Positions 1 through 5,225 of a stretch of DNA of 5,287 nucleotides are shown piece after piece. The notes beneath the pieces were generated by a model. The model searched no databases, was not told where the DNA came from, and saw nothing but the letters and a program-made list of their open reading frames with translations. A program made the translations under genes and the position numbers. How positions within the stretch are numbered: position 1 is the first letter of the stretch; every line of letters begins with the position of its first letter. The DNA is from JAZLGI01 sp045616225 (GTDB lineage Bacteria > Spirochaetota > Spirochaetia > Sphaerochaetales > Sphaerochaetaceae). The DNA is taken from positions 1 through 5,287 of the forward strand of contig JAZLGI010000026.1 of assembly GCA_045616225.1 (NCBI GenBank). The letters run 5' to 3'.

Positions 1-834
1 AGAAATGATTACAAATATAATTCCTAAAATTGTGAATTTTTGAGTTTTCTCACTTAAAAAGAGGATACCTACGACAACTGCAGTAATTGGTTCAAATGCA
101 CTCAAAACACTTGCAGCAGGGCCTCCGATTTTTTCTGTTCCGTAAGTAAATGCAGGGAAAGCAATACAAGAAAGCAAAGGATATAATATAACCGCACCAA
201 CAGGAAAATGCCCTGCCAAAGTACCAAACCCAAACAAAGACCCCAAGACCAAAGCAAAAACAGTAGAAACAACACATTTCCAAAACATTAATGCATCTAC
301 CGGATAGTTTGAAATAGACTTGCTATTTAACAGGAAAATATGAAGAGCAAACATAACCGCAGACATAAATGCCAAAAGAATACCCTTTATACTTACTGCT
401 CCGCTAATATCTGAAGTAACAAGAACAATGCCCAAAAAAGACAAAATAACACAGAATACCAACATAAATGACAGTTTTACTCTTCCTGTCAAAACATAGA
501 TAATTGTCACTAGAATTGGGTATGTAAAATGAATAACCGTAGCTAAGCCAGATGAAAGATAACTGTAAGAAGAACTCAAAAGCAATGCCGTAACAGCACT
601 TGTTATTCCTACAAGAAAGACATTCAAACTTGTTTTTATGTCCTTTACAAGTTCAAACACCTCTTTCTTTTCACCTTTTATCAATATCATGATTAAGATA
701 AAAACGCCGGCTCCTCCAAATCTTATTACATTTGCAGAGAAAACAGATAATCCGCAACCTTCTATTGCGTATGTAAACAAAGGAGACAAGCCAAAAAGAA
801 CAGCAGATAATATAGTAAAAAAGAAACCTAGCAT
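1..834 (-). CDS. DMT superfamily (EamA-type) membrane transporter, 3' end beyond window
   Basis: An uninterrupted minus-strand frame of 278 codons runs from ATG at 834-832 off the left edge. EamA proteins are usually about 290-300 residues, so only some 10-20 residues should be missing. The protein is almost wholly hydrophobic, with about ten membrane segments in two halves (residues 1-140 and 150-278), as expected for two EamA repeats. The start MLGFFFTILSAVLFGLSPLF and the late segment SAFEPITAVVVGILFLSEK (245-263) match the first helix and the conserved EP-x(n)-LxE region of the second repeat; the first-repeat counterpart is around 98-120. Family members are inner-membrane carriers exporting or importing amino acids, drugs or metabolites; the substrate cannot be read from sequence. 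An in-frame TAA three codons upstream fixes the start. There is no Shine-Dalgarno sequence. The gene is divergent from the solute-binding protein gene. Confidence 0.88.
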   Translation of the reverse strand, partial: MLGFFFTILSAVLFGLSPLFTYAIEGCGLSVFSANVIRFGGAGVFILIMILIKGEKKEVFELVKDIKTSLNVFLVGITSAVTALLLSSSYSYLSSGLATVIHFTYPILVTIIYVLTGRVKLSFMLVFCVILSFLGIVLVTSDISGAVSIKGILLAFMSAVMFALHIFLLNSKSISNYPVDALMFWKCVVSTVFALVLGSLFGFGTLAGHFPVGAVILYPLLSCIAFPAFTYGTEKIGGPAASVLSAFEPITAVVVGILFLSEKTQKFTILGIIFVIIS

Positions 835-839
835 AGCAA

Positions 840-870
840 ATTATGTAATGAAGCAGAAAAATCAAGTCAA
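840..870 (-). promoter_or_regulatory. Candidate sigma-70 promoter of the transporter gene
   Basis: On the minus strand TTGACT (870-865) and CATAAT (845-840) are separated by 19 bp. They match the -35 and -10 consensus at 5 of 6 positions each, though the spacer is long. Only five bases separate the -10 box from the ATG, so transcription would start at or within the start codon. This fits the lack of a ribosome binding site and suggests a leaderless mRNA. Confidence 0.4.
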
Positions 871-922
871 TTTGATGTAAAACACAAAGCAAAAAATGAA
901 AAAAAACAGCAACTTATTATCA

Positions 923-952
923 TTGACGGGTAGACTTATTGAAAAATACCAT
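923..952 (+). promoter_or_regulatory. Candidate promoter of the solute-binding protein gene
   Basis: TTGACG (923-928) and TACCAT (947-952) are 18 bp apart, matching the consensus at 5 and 4 of 6 positions. Transcription would start near 959, giving a 5' leader of about 50 nt. A rival is TTGACT (961-966) with the poor -10 GATTAA (984-989). Neither is strong, and the choice is open. Confidence 0.35.
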
Positions 953-958
953 GAAAAA

Positions 959-974
959 AGTTGACTTTTCAACT
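959..974. repeat. Perfect 6-bp inverted repeat, possible operator
   Basis: AGTTGA-CTTT-TCAACT is a perfect inverted repeat at the predicted transcription start of the solute-binding protein gene. It covers the alternative -35 hexamer TTGACT. The position suits a repressor site, but six base pairs per arm may arise by chance in such AT-rich DNA. Confidence 0.25.
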
Positions 975-999
975 AAATTTTTGGATTAAGAATCCATTC

Positions 1000-1004
1000 G
1001 GAGG
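1000..1004 (+). promoter_or_regulatory. Ribosome binding site that fixes the start at 1012
   Basis: GGAGG lies 7 nt before the ATG at 1012. It favours this start over the in-frame TTG at 961, which would add 17 residues in front of a normal signal peptide. Confidence 0.9.
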
Positions 1005-1011
1005 CAAAATT

Positions 1012-2343
1012 ATGAAAAAACTTATTCTTGTTGTTTTCATGGTGTTGATGGTATTCAACGTATTTGCAGGAGGAAGTGGAGAGGCCGCTGCAGCTCCTAA
1101 GGCAGAGAGATCTAGTTCTCCTGTCACATTGACATTGTGGAACAGTTCTCAGACAATGGTTGATTTTTATAATTCAATCTTCCCTGAGTTCCAGAAGATG
1201 TACCCGGAAGTAGAGAAACTTGATATTCTTTACATGCCTATTGCAGACTTCGTTAAGAAGCTTGCTGTTGTACTTCCTGCCGGAGACGTTCCAGATATTA
1301 TGGAAATTGAAGACAGTTGGGCAACACAGTATGTAACAGCAGGATATTTTGATCCTAACACAGATGAGTTAAATGCAATGGTAGAGCAGATGCAGCCAGC
1401 ATTTAAGGGATGTCTCACATACAACGGAAAGATGTGGGGAGTTCCTATTGCTCCATTTAATGAAATCATGTTCTATAACCTTGACATGATGAAAGAAGCT
1501 GGAATTGACCGTCTTCCTGAAACTTATGAAGAACTCATTGAAGACGCTATTAAGATGACAAAGAAAGATGCAAACGGAAACATTGACGTATCAGGTTTCT
1601 CAATGAGACTTGGTGGAAACCCTTCCGGAACAACTCAGAAATTCTGGGTACTCGGTCTTTTGGCAAATGGCGTAGATTTGTATGAAGAAAGTAAGACACA
1701 GCCAGGCAAGTATCACTGTGGTTTTGATAATCAGGGTGGTTTCAATGCTCTTAAGCTTTACATTGATATGCTTTATAAGTATCAGATTGATGATTCTGCA
1801 AGTCTTAAGGACACTGCTGCATTCACAGCTGGAAAGACAGCTATTAACATGAGAGAGCCTTCATCATCAGTAAGCATCAAAAAGAATGCTCCAGATCTTA
1901 ATTGGACAACAGGTCCAATGCCAAAGGGACCTCTCGCTCATCAGACATTCCTTATTACACTTAACCTTTACATCCCAAGAGACGGAAAGAACAAGTTCTA
2001 CGCTCAGGAATTCGTAAAGTTTGCAGCAAGCAAGGAAAATGCTGTTAAGCAGGTTAAGGAAAGAGCCGGCATGAGCCCATACGTAGATGGTGGTCTTACA
2101 GGTGGAGTTGAAGTAGAAGAAAGAATGAAGGGAGCTTATACAATTCCTGAAGGAATGACAATGAAATCAGTTCCTGTCCAGAACGCATATGACCAGGTTC
2201 AGATTAGAATTGGTGAAATGTTACCTGAAATCTTTGCAGATAAGAGCCTTGTAGGTAATGATGCAGCCATTTGGGCAAAGCTTCATGAAATGGCCAAAGT
2301 TGTTAATGATGCATACAAAGAATACGACGAGTATGCAGAATAA
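1012..2343 (+). CDS. Family 1 extracellular solute-binding protein (sugar ABC transporter type)
   Basis: The 443-residue product has the length and layout of family 1 (MalE/UgpB-like) periplasmic binding proteins, which deliver sugars or related solutes to an ABC importer. Residues 1-19 are a signal peptide: KK, a hydrophobic core, then VFA before GGSGE. There is no lipobox cysteine, so signal peptidase I cleavage after A19 is expected rather than lipid anchoring. A short Ala/Ser/Pro-rich linker (about 20-37) leads into the first lobe. Family hallmarks are GKMWGVPIAPFNEIMFYN (139-156) with DMMKEAGIDRLPETYEEL after it, and FTAGKTAINM (271-280), the region where these proteins carry an F-x-G-K/R-A-A-M motif. 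A WTTGPMPKGP stretch follows (298-307). A strong terminator closes the gene, and no permease or ATPase gene lies within the window, so it looks like an orphan binding protein. The ligand cannot be told. Confidence 0.93.
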   Translation: MKKLILVVFMVLMVFNVFAGGSGEAAAAPKAERSSSPVTLTLWNSSQTMVDFYNSIFPEFQKMYPEVEKLDILYMPIADFVKKLAVVLPAGDVPDIMEIEDSWATQYVTAGYFDPNTDELNAMVEQMQPAFKGCLTYNGKMWGVPIAPFNEIMFYNLDMMKEAGIDRLPETYEELIEDAIKMTKKDANGNIDVSGFSMRLGGNPSGTTQKFWVLGLLANGVDLYEESKTQPGKYHCGFDNQGGFNALKLYIDMLYKYQIDDSASLKDTAAFTAGKTAINMREPSSSVSIKKNAPDLNWTTGPMPKGPLAHQTFLITLNLYIPRDGKNKFYAQEFVKFAASKENAVKQVKERAGMSPYVDGGLTGGVEVEERMKGAYTIPEGMTMKSVPVQNAYDQVQIRIGEMLPEIFADKSLVGNDAAIWAKLHEMAKVVNDAYKEYDEYAE

Positions 2344-2357
2344 TTTCTAAAAGTTTG

Positions 2358-2400
2358 ATGATGCCTTTGTACATCAGTTCAAAGGCATCATTTTTATTTA
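2358..2400 (+). terminator. Strong intrinsic terminator after the solute-binding protein gene
   Basis: Arms 2358-2369 and 2380-2391 form a perfect 12-bp stem (ATGATGCCTTTG with CAAAGGCATCAT) around a 10-nt loop. TTTTATTTA follows directly. It lies 15 nt after the stop codon and should separate the gene from the downstream unit. Confidence 0.92.
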
Positions 2401-2435
2401 AAGAACTTAAAAAAAGACTTATTGTAGTTTTGATT

Positions 2436-2464
2436 TTGACATGGATACAAATGCAAGTTAGTAA
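2436..2464 (+). promoter_or_regulatory. Candidate promoter of the leader ORF and methyltransferase unit
   Basis: TTGACA (2436-2441) is a perfect -35 box. At 17 bp the -10 position holds TAGTAA (2459-2464), which matches TATAAT at only 3 of 6 positions. A promoter is expected here because the terminator at 2358-2400 isolates the next genes. The weak -10 may mean an activator or another start. Confidence 0.4.
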
Positions 2465-2475
2465 GGAAAAATAAT

Positions 2476-2550
2476 ATGGAAAAACTTATTGTTCATAACA
2501 AAGTAAAAAAACTTAGACTCAATGATTACATAGTATTGTCTTATTGCTGA
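2476..2550 (+). CDS. 24-residue leader ORF before the methyltransferase gene
   Basis: ATG at 2476 has a good ribosome binding site, AAGGA at 2463-2467 with an 8-nt spacer. It opens a 24-codon frame beginning MEKLIVHNKVKKLRLN and ending with TGC TGA. The stop lies 6 nt before the ATG of the methyltransferase gene, in the same frame (27 codons apart). The downstream ATG is preceded only by a run of A with no ribosome binding site, so translation of the leader may feed ribosomes to it. The peptide is basic and has no run of one amino acid that would suggest classical attenuation. It resembles no family I know. It could instead be a former N-terminal extension split by a nonsense change, but the downstream protein already has a complete-looking start. 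Confidence 0.5.
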   Translation: MEKLIVHNKVKKLRLNDYIVLSYC

Positions 2551-2556
2551 AAAAAA

Positions 2557-3549
2557 ATGAATAAACTTATTGACGACTTCCTTAAACAAAAATATAAATG
2601 TGTTCCAATACTCACTTTTCCTGCAGTGAGTCTTTTAGGCTGTACAGTTAAGGGCATTGTGACAAACTCAGATTTACAAGTCAGGGGAATTAAAGCAATT
2701 GCAGACAGAACTCCTACCTCTGCCTGTGTAAGTTTTATGGACTTGTCTGTAGAGGCAGAAGCTTTTGGTTCAAAAGTAAGATTCTCTGATAATGAAGTGC
2801 CTGTAATCACAGAGCCACTGGCCTCTTCTATTGAAGATGTTGAAAAGCTTCGCATTCCTGAGGTTGGAGAAGGAAGAACAGGTGTCTACCTGAACAGCAT
2901 TCGTGAAGTCTGTAAGCAAATAAATGACAGACCTGTTTTTGCAGGAGCCATAGGCCCTTTCTCTCTTGCAGGAAGGCTTAATGACGTAACAGAGATATTA
3001 ATGAATTGTTATGATGATCCGGATTTGGTTCATGCAATTATGAAAAAAGCAACTCCTTTCATCATAACATACATTAAAGCATTTAAAGCTGCCGGAGCAG
3101 ACGGAGTTCTTCTTGCAGAGCCTCTTACAGGTCTTATGTCAAAAGACATGGCAACAGAATTCTCAGAACCGTACGTTCGTCAGATTGTTCAGGAAGTTCA
3201 GGATGATTCTTTTTCTGTCATATATCATAATTGTGGCAACAATGCCTATGGTATGATTGATTCTATCCTAAGAACAGGATGTGCTGCTTATCATTTTGGA
3301 AATGCCGTCAATATGCTTGATATCATCAATGCAGTGCCTTCAGATACTGTTGTAATGGGAAATATTGATCCTGCATCTCAGTTCTGTAATGGAACAGAAG
3401 AATCTATATCAAAGGAAACTCAAAAGCTCTTGGAAGAATGTGCAGGGCACAACAACTTTGTTCTTTCTTCAGGTTGTGATATTCCTCCACAGACTCCATG
3501 GAAAAACATAGACGCTTTCTTTAAAACTGCTAAAGATTTCTATTCGTAA
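2557..3549 (+). CDS. UroD-family protein of the MtaA/MtbA/CmuA (methylcobamide methyltransferase-like) type
   Basis: The 330-residue protein belongs to the uroporphyrinogen decarboxylase superfamily but carries the zinc-site pattern of its corrinoid methyltransferase branch. H224 and C226 lie in YHNCGNN (223-229) and C307 in LSSGCDIPP (303-311), matching the His-x-Cys...Cys zinc ligands of MtaA/MtbA. Those enzymes move a methyl group between a corrinoid protein and a thiol. Other family marks are MDLSVEAEAFG (61-71), GAIGPFSLAGRL (130-141), GADGVLLAEPL (180-190) and MGNIDP (267-272). Length is normal and no frameshift is seen. In non-methanogens such paralogues usually act in methyl transfer from methylated substrates, often with a corrinoid protein and a partner methyltransferase. 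Neither is in this window, so substrate and acceptor remain unknown. Haem-pathway UroD itself is unlikely given the cysteine pattern. The start lacks a ribosome binding site (see the leader ORF). Confidence 0.85.
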   Translation: MNKLIDDFLKQKYKCVPILTFPAVSLLGCTVKGIVTNSDLQVRGIKAIADRTPTSACVSFMDLSVEAEAFGSKVRFSDNEVPVITEPLASSIEDVEKLRIPEVGEGRTGVYLNSIREVCKQINDRPVFAGAIGPFSLAGRLNDVTEILMNCYDDPDLVHAIMKKATPFIITYIKAFKAAGADGVLLAEPLTGLMSKDMATEFSEPYVRQIVQEVQDDSFSVIYHNCGNNAYGMIDSILRTGCAAYHFGNAVNMLDIINAVPSDTVVMGNIDPASQFCNGTEESISKETQKLLEECAGHNNFVLSSGCDIPPQTPWKNIDAFFKTAKDFYS

Positions 3550-3602
3550 GTCACTGTAGAAAATAAAAATTTGTCCAGATCCTTTTATTACAGGCTTCTT
3601 TG

Positions 3603-3640
3603 TATAACGCAGTTATAAAAAGTTATGAACGGTTATAAAA
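3603..3640. repeat. GTTATA repeat array with 10-bp spacing
   Basis: TATAAC (3603-3608) forms a perfect inverted repeat with GTTATA (3612-3617). Two further direct copies follow at exact 10-bp steps, GTTATG (3622-3627) and GTTATA (3632-3637). One helical turn per step would put the sites on the same face of the DNA. The array ends about 35 bp before a TATAAT promoter, a suitable place for an operator. Chance in AT-rich DNA is possible. Confidence 0.4.
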
Positions 3641-3675
3641 TGATTGCAAGGAGTAAACAGCTATATTCACTTTTA

Positions 3676-3704
3676 TAGACTTTTTGATTTTTCGTTCGTA
3701 TAAT
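3676..3704 (+). promoter_or_regulatory. Sigma-70-like promoter before the Fic remnant
   Basis: TAGACT (3676-3681), a 17-bp spacer and a perfect TATAAT (3699-3704) form the best -10 box in the window. Transcription would begin near 3711 and run into the broken Fic-like reading frame. No intact gene follows. Confidence 0.5.
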
Positions 3705-3723
3705 CTAGAAACAATTACATTAG

Positions 3724-3990
3724 ATTAAAATTGAGCTACAAGCTACAACTTCGATTGCAGCCACAAAACCCTGACAGAAAGAAGAAGTTAAGTCTCTTGT
3801 TTCTTCCTATTATCAAAGTAAAGAACTAAGAACTCAGAATGAGATTGACGAAAGTGAAGCTGATATGGTTTCAATCAATATAAGAAATCTTTTGGCTTCA
3901 AAGGCTTTTACCTTTTCAATAGTTGAACTTATTGGAATGCACGGGAATATTTTCAAGGGTGTTTTTAAGCATGCCAGTTTAGTTCACTGA
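3724..3990 (+). pseudogene. N-terminal remnant of a Fic/DOC-family protein
   Basis: No intact gene is present. After an in-frame TGA (3772-3774) the frame is open for 71 codons to TGA at 3988-3990. It reads EEVKSLVSSYYQSKELR, then NEIDESEADMVSIN, then ELIGMHGNIFKGVFKHAS. The last part matches the Fic-domain segment normally read as I-H-x-x-L/I-F-x-G-x-x-x-H/F-A-G-K/E-x-R, just before the domain core. The acidic NEI-x-x-SEAD stretch before it resembles the N-terminal part of one Fic subfamily. Fic enzymes transfer AMP or other nucleotide groups to proteins and often act as toxins. The catalytic HxFx(D/E)GN motif, expected about 100 residues later, is absent. No ATG with a ribosome binding site is present, and 16 open codons before the TGA may be part of the old gene. 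The frame stops where the convergent ToxN remnant begins. Confidence 0.6.
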
Positions 3991-4269
3991 ACCTGCCTTT
4001 TTTGCTTGTAAAGTTCTGCCGCATTTTTTCAGATTTTATCCTGAAGGGATTTGACAAATCCATATTCTATCTGCAATAAAGCTCTGTATTTGGAATCTTC
4101 TTCATTGATTTCAACATAAACAAGCTGACTATCAGGAACTGGAAACATACACTTCAGATTAATTACTGCCCGCTTGTATATCTTTATAAAATCCAAGGTG
4201 TCAGGAATATGATTATGTTTCCGGATTGCTTTTGTAAAGTTTTGTTAAGGCAAGAATTTCTATACAACT
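3984..4269 (-). pseudogene. C-terminal remnant of a ToxN/AbiQ-family type III toxin gene
   Basis: Read on the minus strand, the piece gives IRKHNHIPDTLDFIKIYKR, then AVINLKCMFPVPDSQLVYVE, then EDSKYRALLQ, then SLQDKI-stop-KNAAELYKQK. The INLKxMxPVP core, the following D/E-x-x-KYRxLL segment and the terminal I-x-K-x-A-x-x-LY pattern are those of ToxN/AbiQ endoribonucleases. These are mRNA-cleaving toxins held inactive by a repeat RNA (ToxI), and several protect against phage. The remnant is dead: a TGA (4031-4029) interrupts the last helix, probably an old CGA arginine codon. A TAA and a frameshift occur near 4247, where TTTTGTAAAG (4230-4239) and TTTTGTTAAG (4240-4249) form a 10-bp near-duplicate. 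Removing one copy restores the frame into LALTKAIRKHN, which aligns with the LAPLTSP-K-x-H part of ToxN. The N-terminal third is missing or unrecognisable, and no ToxI repeats are seen upstream. Confidence 0.6.
4230..4249. repeat. 10-bp near-perfect tandem duplication inside the ToxN remnant
   Basis: TTTTGTAAAG (4230-4239) is followed at once by TTTTGTTAAG (4240-4249), with one mismatch. The step of 10 is not a multiple of three, so it shifts the toxin reading frame. It is therefore a likely inactivating lesion. Confidence 0.6.
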
Positions 4270-4533
4270 TTATAGATTTTTGTTATCAGCGGTTGTGCCG
4301 ATTCCAGCGCTTCTGTTGCATGTGATGTATGTGCGACAGTTTTTTCGGCAGGTATGCTATGTGTTATAGCATCAGTTGAGTCGGGGCTTCAGTTTGTTTA
4401 CGGCTATACTGTTGACAGTTGCCTTGCATAAATATTAGTTGTAGCAGGATGTGTTAGGTATATTCAGAATAGTACCGGAAAACAAAAGGCAGGTCATTAG
4501 GAGAGTTCACATAGGGATTTCCTAATCACCAAA
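4270..4533. other. Stretch without a recognisable gene
   Basis: No convincing gene is found. Between about 4290 and 4435 the DNA looks richer in G+C than its surroundings. A minus-strand frame is open for 42 codons (4388-4260, containing ATEALESAQPLITK) and plus-strand frames give short hydrophobic pieces; none has both a start and a ribosome binding site. A 7-bp hairpin, ATGCTAT-gtgtt-ATAGCAT, sits at 4354-4372, and a 7-bp inverted repeat ATTAGGA/TCCTAAT at 4496-4502 and 4520-4526. This is the place where ToxI antitoxin repeats would be expected upstream of toxN, but no tandem repeat is visible. Confidence 0.5.
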
Positions 4534-4556
4534 AAAACGGCATAGTATGCCGTTTT
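4531..4556. terminator. Bidirectional intrinsic terminator
   Basis: AAAACGGCA (4534-4542) and TGCCGTTTT (4548-4556) form a perfect 9-bp stem around TAGTA. Read on the minus strand the hairpin is followed by seven T (complement of 4531-4537), just after the stop codon of the DUF4143 gene at 4561-4559. The T run inside the right arm lets it also act on plus-strand transcripts. Confidence 0.85.
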
Positions 4557-4558
4557 AT

Positions 4559-5160
4559 TCAGGATAAAGAAATATTCGTGTTTCCAAGTAAAAAGTCAAT
4601 AATATTTATATGAGTAATTCCATTATGAGAAGTATCTTTTTTGTCTAAGGTCATTACATACTTCGGAGAATTATCGTTCACTTTATTAAATGCACCATAT
4701 TCCCTTTCAAAAGCTTGTTGTAAAGACACTGTATAGGCTACTTGAATAAGACATTTCTTATTTCCTTTTTGAACAACAAAATCAATTTCTCCTTCAGGAA
4801 ATTTGCCATACTTTACTGTGTAGCCTCTGAATATAAGTTCATTGTAAATAATATTTTCAAGAGCAAAAGAATCATCATACTCAATAACTTCTGAAAGGTT
4901 AGATCTTAATCCTACATCCGTTGCATAGTATTTTTTCATACCATTAAGCGATTCCTTGCCTTTAAGATAATAAGGTTTGCATTCTTCTGTGAAATAACAT
5001 TCCTCAAGAAACTTGGCATAGTTATTTACAGTTTCAGAAAACTTTTTCTGTTCATTTGAAGGCAGTTCATTATGAAGGTATCTTGCTATTGAAAGCGCAG
5101 AAAATATCTTTCCAGTGTTGGAAATAATGTACTTTGATATTCTTTCGAGACTGTAAATAG
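4559..5160 (-). pseudogene. AAA/DUF4143 ATPase, C-terminal part only, cut by an insertion sequence
   Basis: About 200 residues match the C-terminal DUF4143 half of the widespread AAA_14-DUF4143 ATPases. In order they are SLERISKYIISNTGKIFSAL, VNNYAKFLEECYF, KYYATDVGLRSNL, ALENIIYNELIFRGYTVKYG, then GEIDFVVQKGNKKCLIQVAY and PKYVMTLD...HINIIDFLL. The GEIDF...CLIQVAY segment has the spacing of a PD-(D/E)xK-like fold. These proteins are about 380-450 residues, with an N-terminal P-loop ATPase domain that is missing here. The reading frame stays open upstream to an ATG at 5272, but those residues come from the opposite strand of the IS end and its transposase gene and have no family resemblance. 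The true gene therefore stops making sense at about residue T38/I39 of that frame, near 5157. Function of the family is poorly known. Reading is clean up to the break, so the insertion is probably recent. Confidence 0.85.
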
Positions 5161-5182
5161 TTTTGTGTAAATTCTGACAAAT

Positions 5183-5220
5183 AGCTCCTGAGCGTTGTAC
5201 AATAACAATGTTCAGGAGTT
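5183..5220 (+). promoter_or_regulatory. Hairpin burying the ribosome binding site of the transposase gene
   Basis: Arms 5185-5198 and 5205-5218 pair over 14 bp (two G.U pairs) around the loop ACAATA, and 5183-5184 with 5219-5220 can extend this to 16. The right arm contains AGGAG (5214-5218), the ribosome binding site for ATG 5226. Six T (5219-5224) follow, so the structure also resembles an intrinsic terminator. The G.U pairs would be A.C mismatches on the other strand, so the fold suits plus-strand RNA. Confidence 0.75.
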
Positions 5221-5225
5221 TTTTA

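Noticed and set aside
638..892. Open frames at 638-880 (plus) and 671-892 (minus), and 92-283 (minus)
   Set aside because: They lie in other frames of the EamA-type transporter gene or run past its start, and show no family features. The minus-strand pieces are Cys/Phe/Tyr-rich shadows.
951..989. 12-codon ORF starting at ATG 951 as a second leader peptide
   Set aside because: It has no ribosome binding site and overlaps the predicted transcription start.
961..1011. TTG start at 961 giving a 17-residue extension of the solute-binding protein
   Set aside because: The ATG at 1012 has GGAGG at the right distance and begins a normal signal peptide. The extension would precede it without its own ribosome binding site.
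1230..1469. Minus-strand open frame inside the solute-binding protein gene
   Set aside because: It is fully covered by a clearly real gene on the plus strand and has no ribosome binding site or recognisable product.
2548..2550. TGA between leader ORF and methyltransferase as a selenocysteine codon or readthrough site
   Set aside because: The downstream protein already starts normally for its family, and no stem-loop suitable for selenocysteine insertion is visible after the TGA.
2541..2855. Minus-strand open frame of 104 codons over the start of the methyltransferase gene
   Set aside because: It is antisense to a well-supported gene and has no family resemblance.
3991..4494. 11-bp inverted repeat ACCTGCCTTTT (3991-4001) and AAAAGGCAGGT (4484-4494) as ends of a small mobile element
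   Set aside because: A match of this length is expected by chance in 5 kb of AT-rich DNA. No flanking target duplication or longer terminal similarity is seen.
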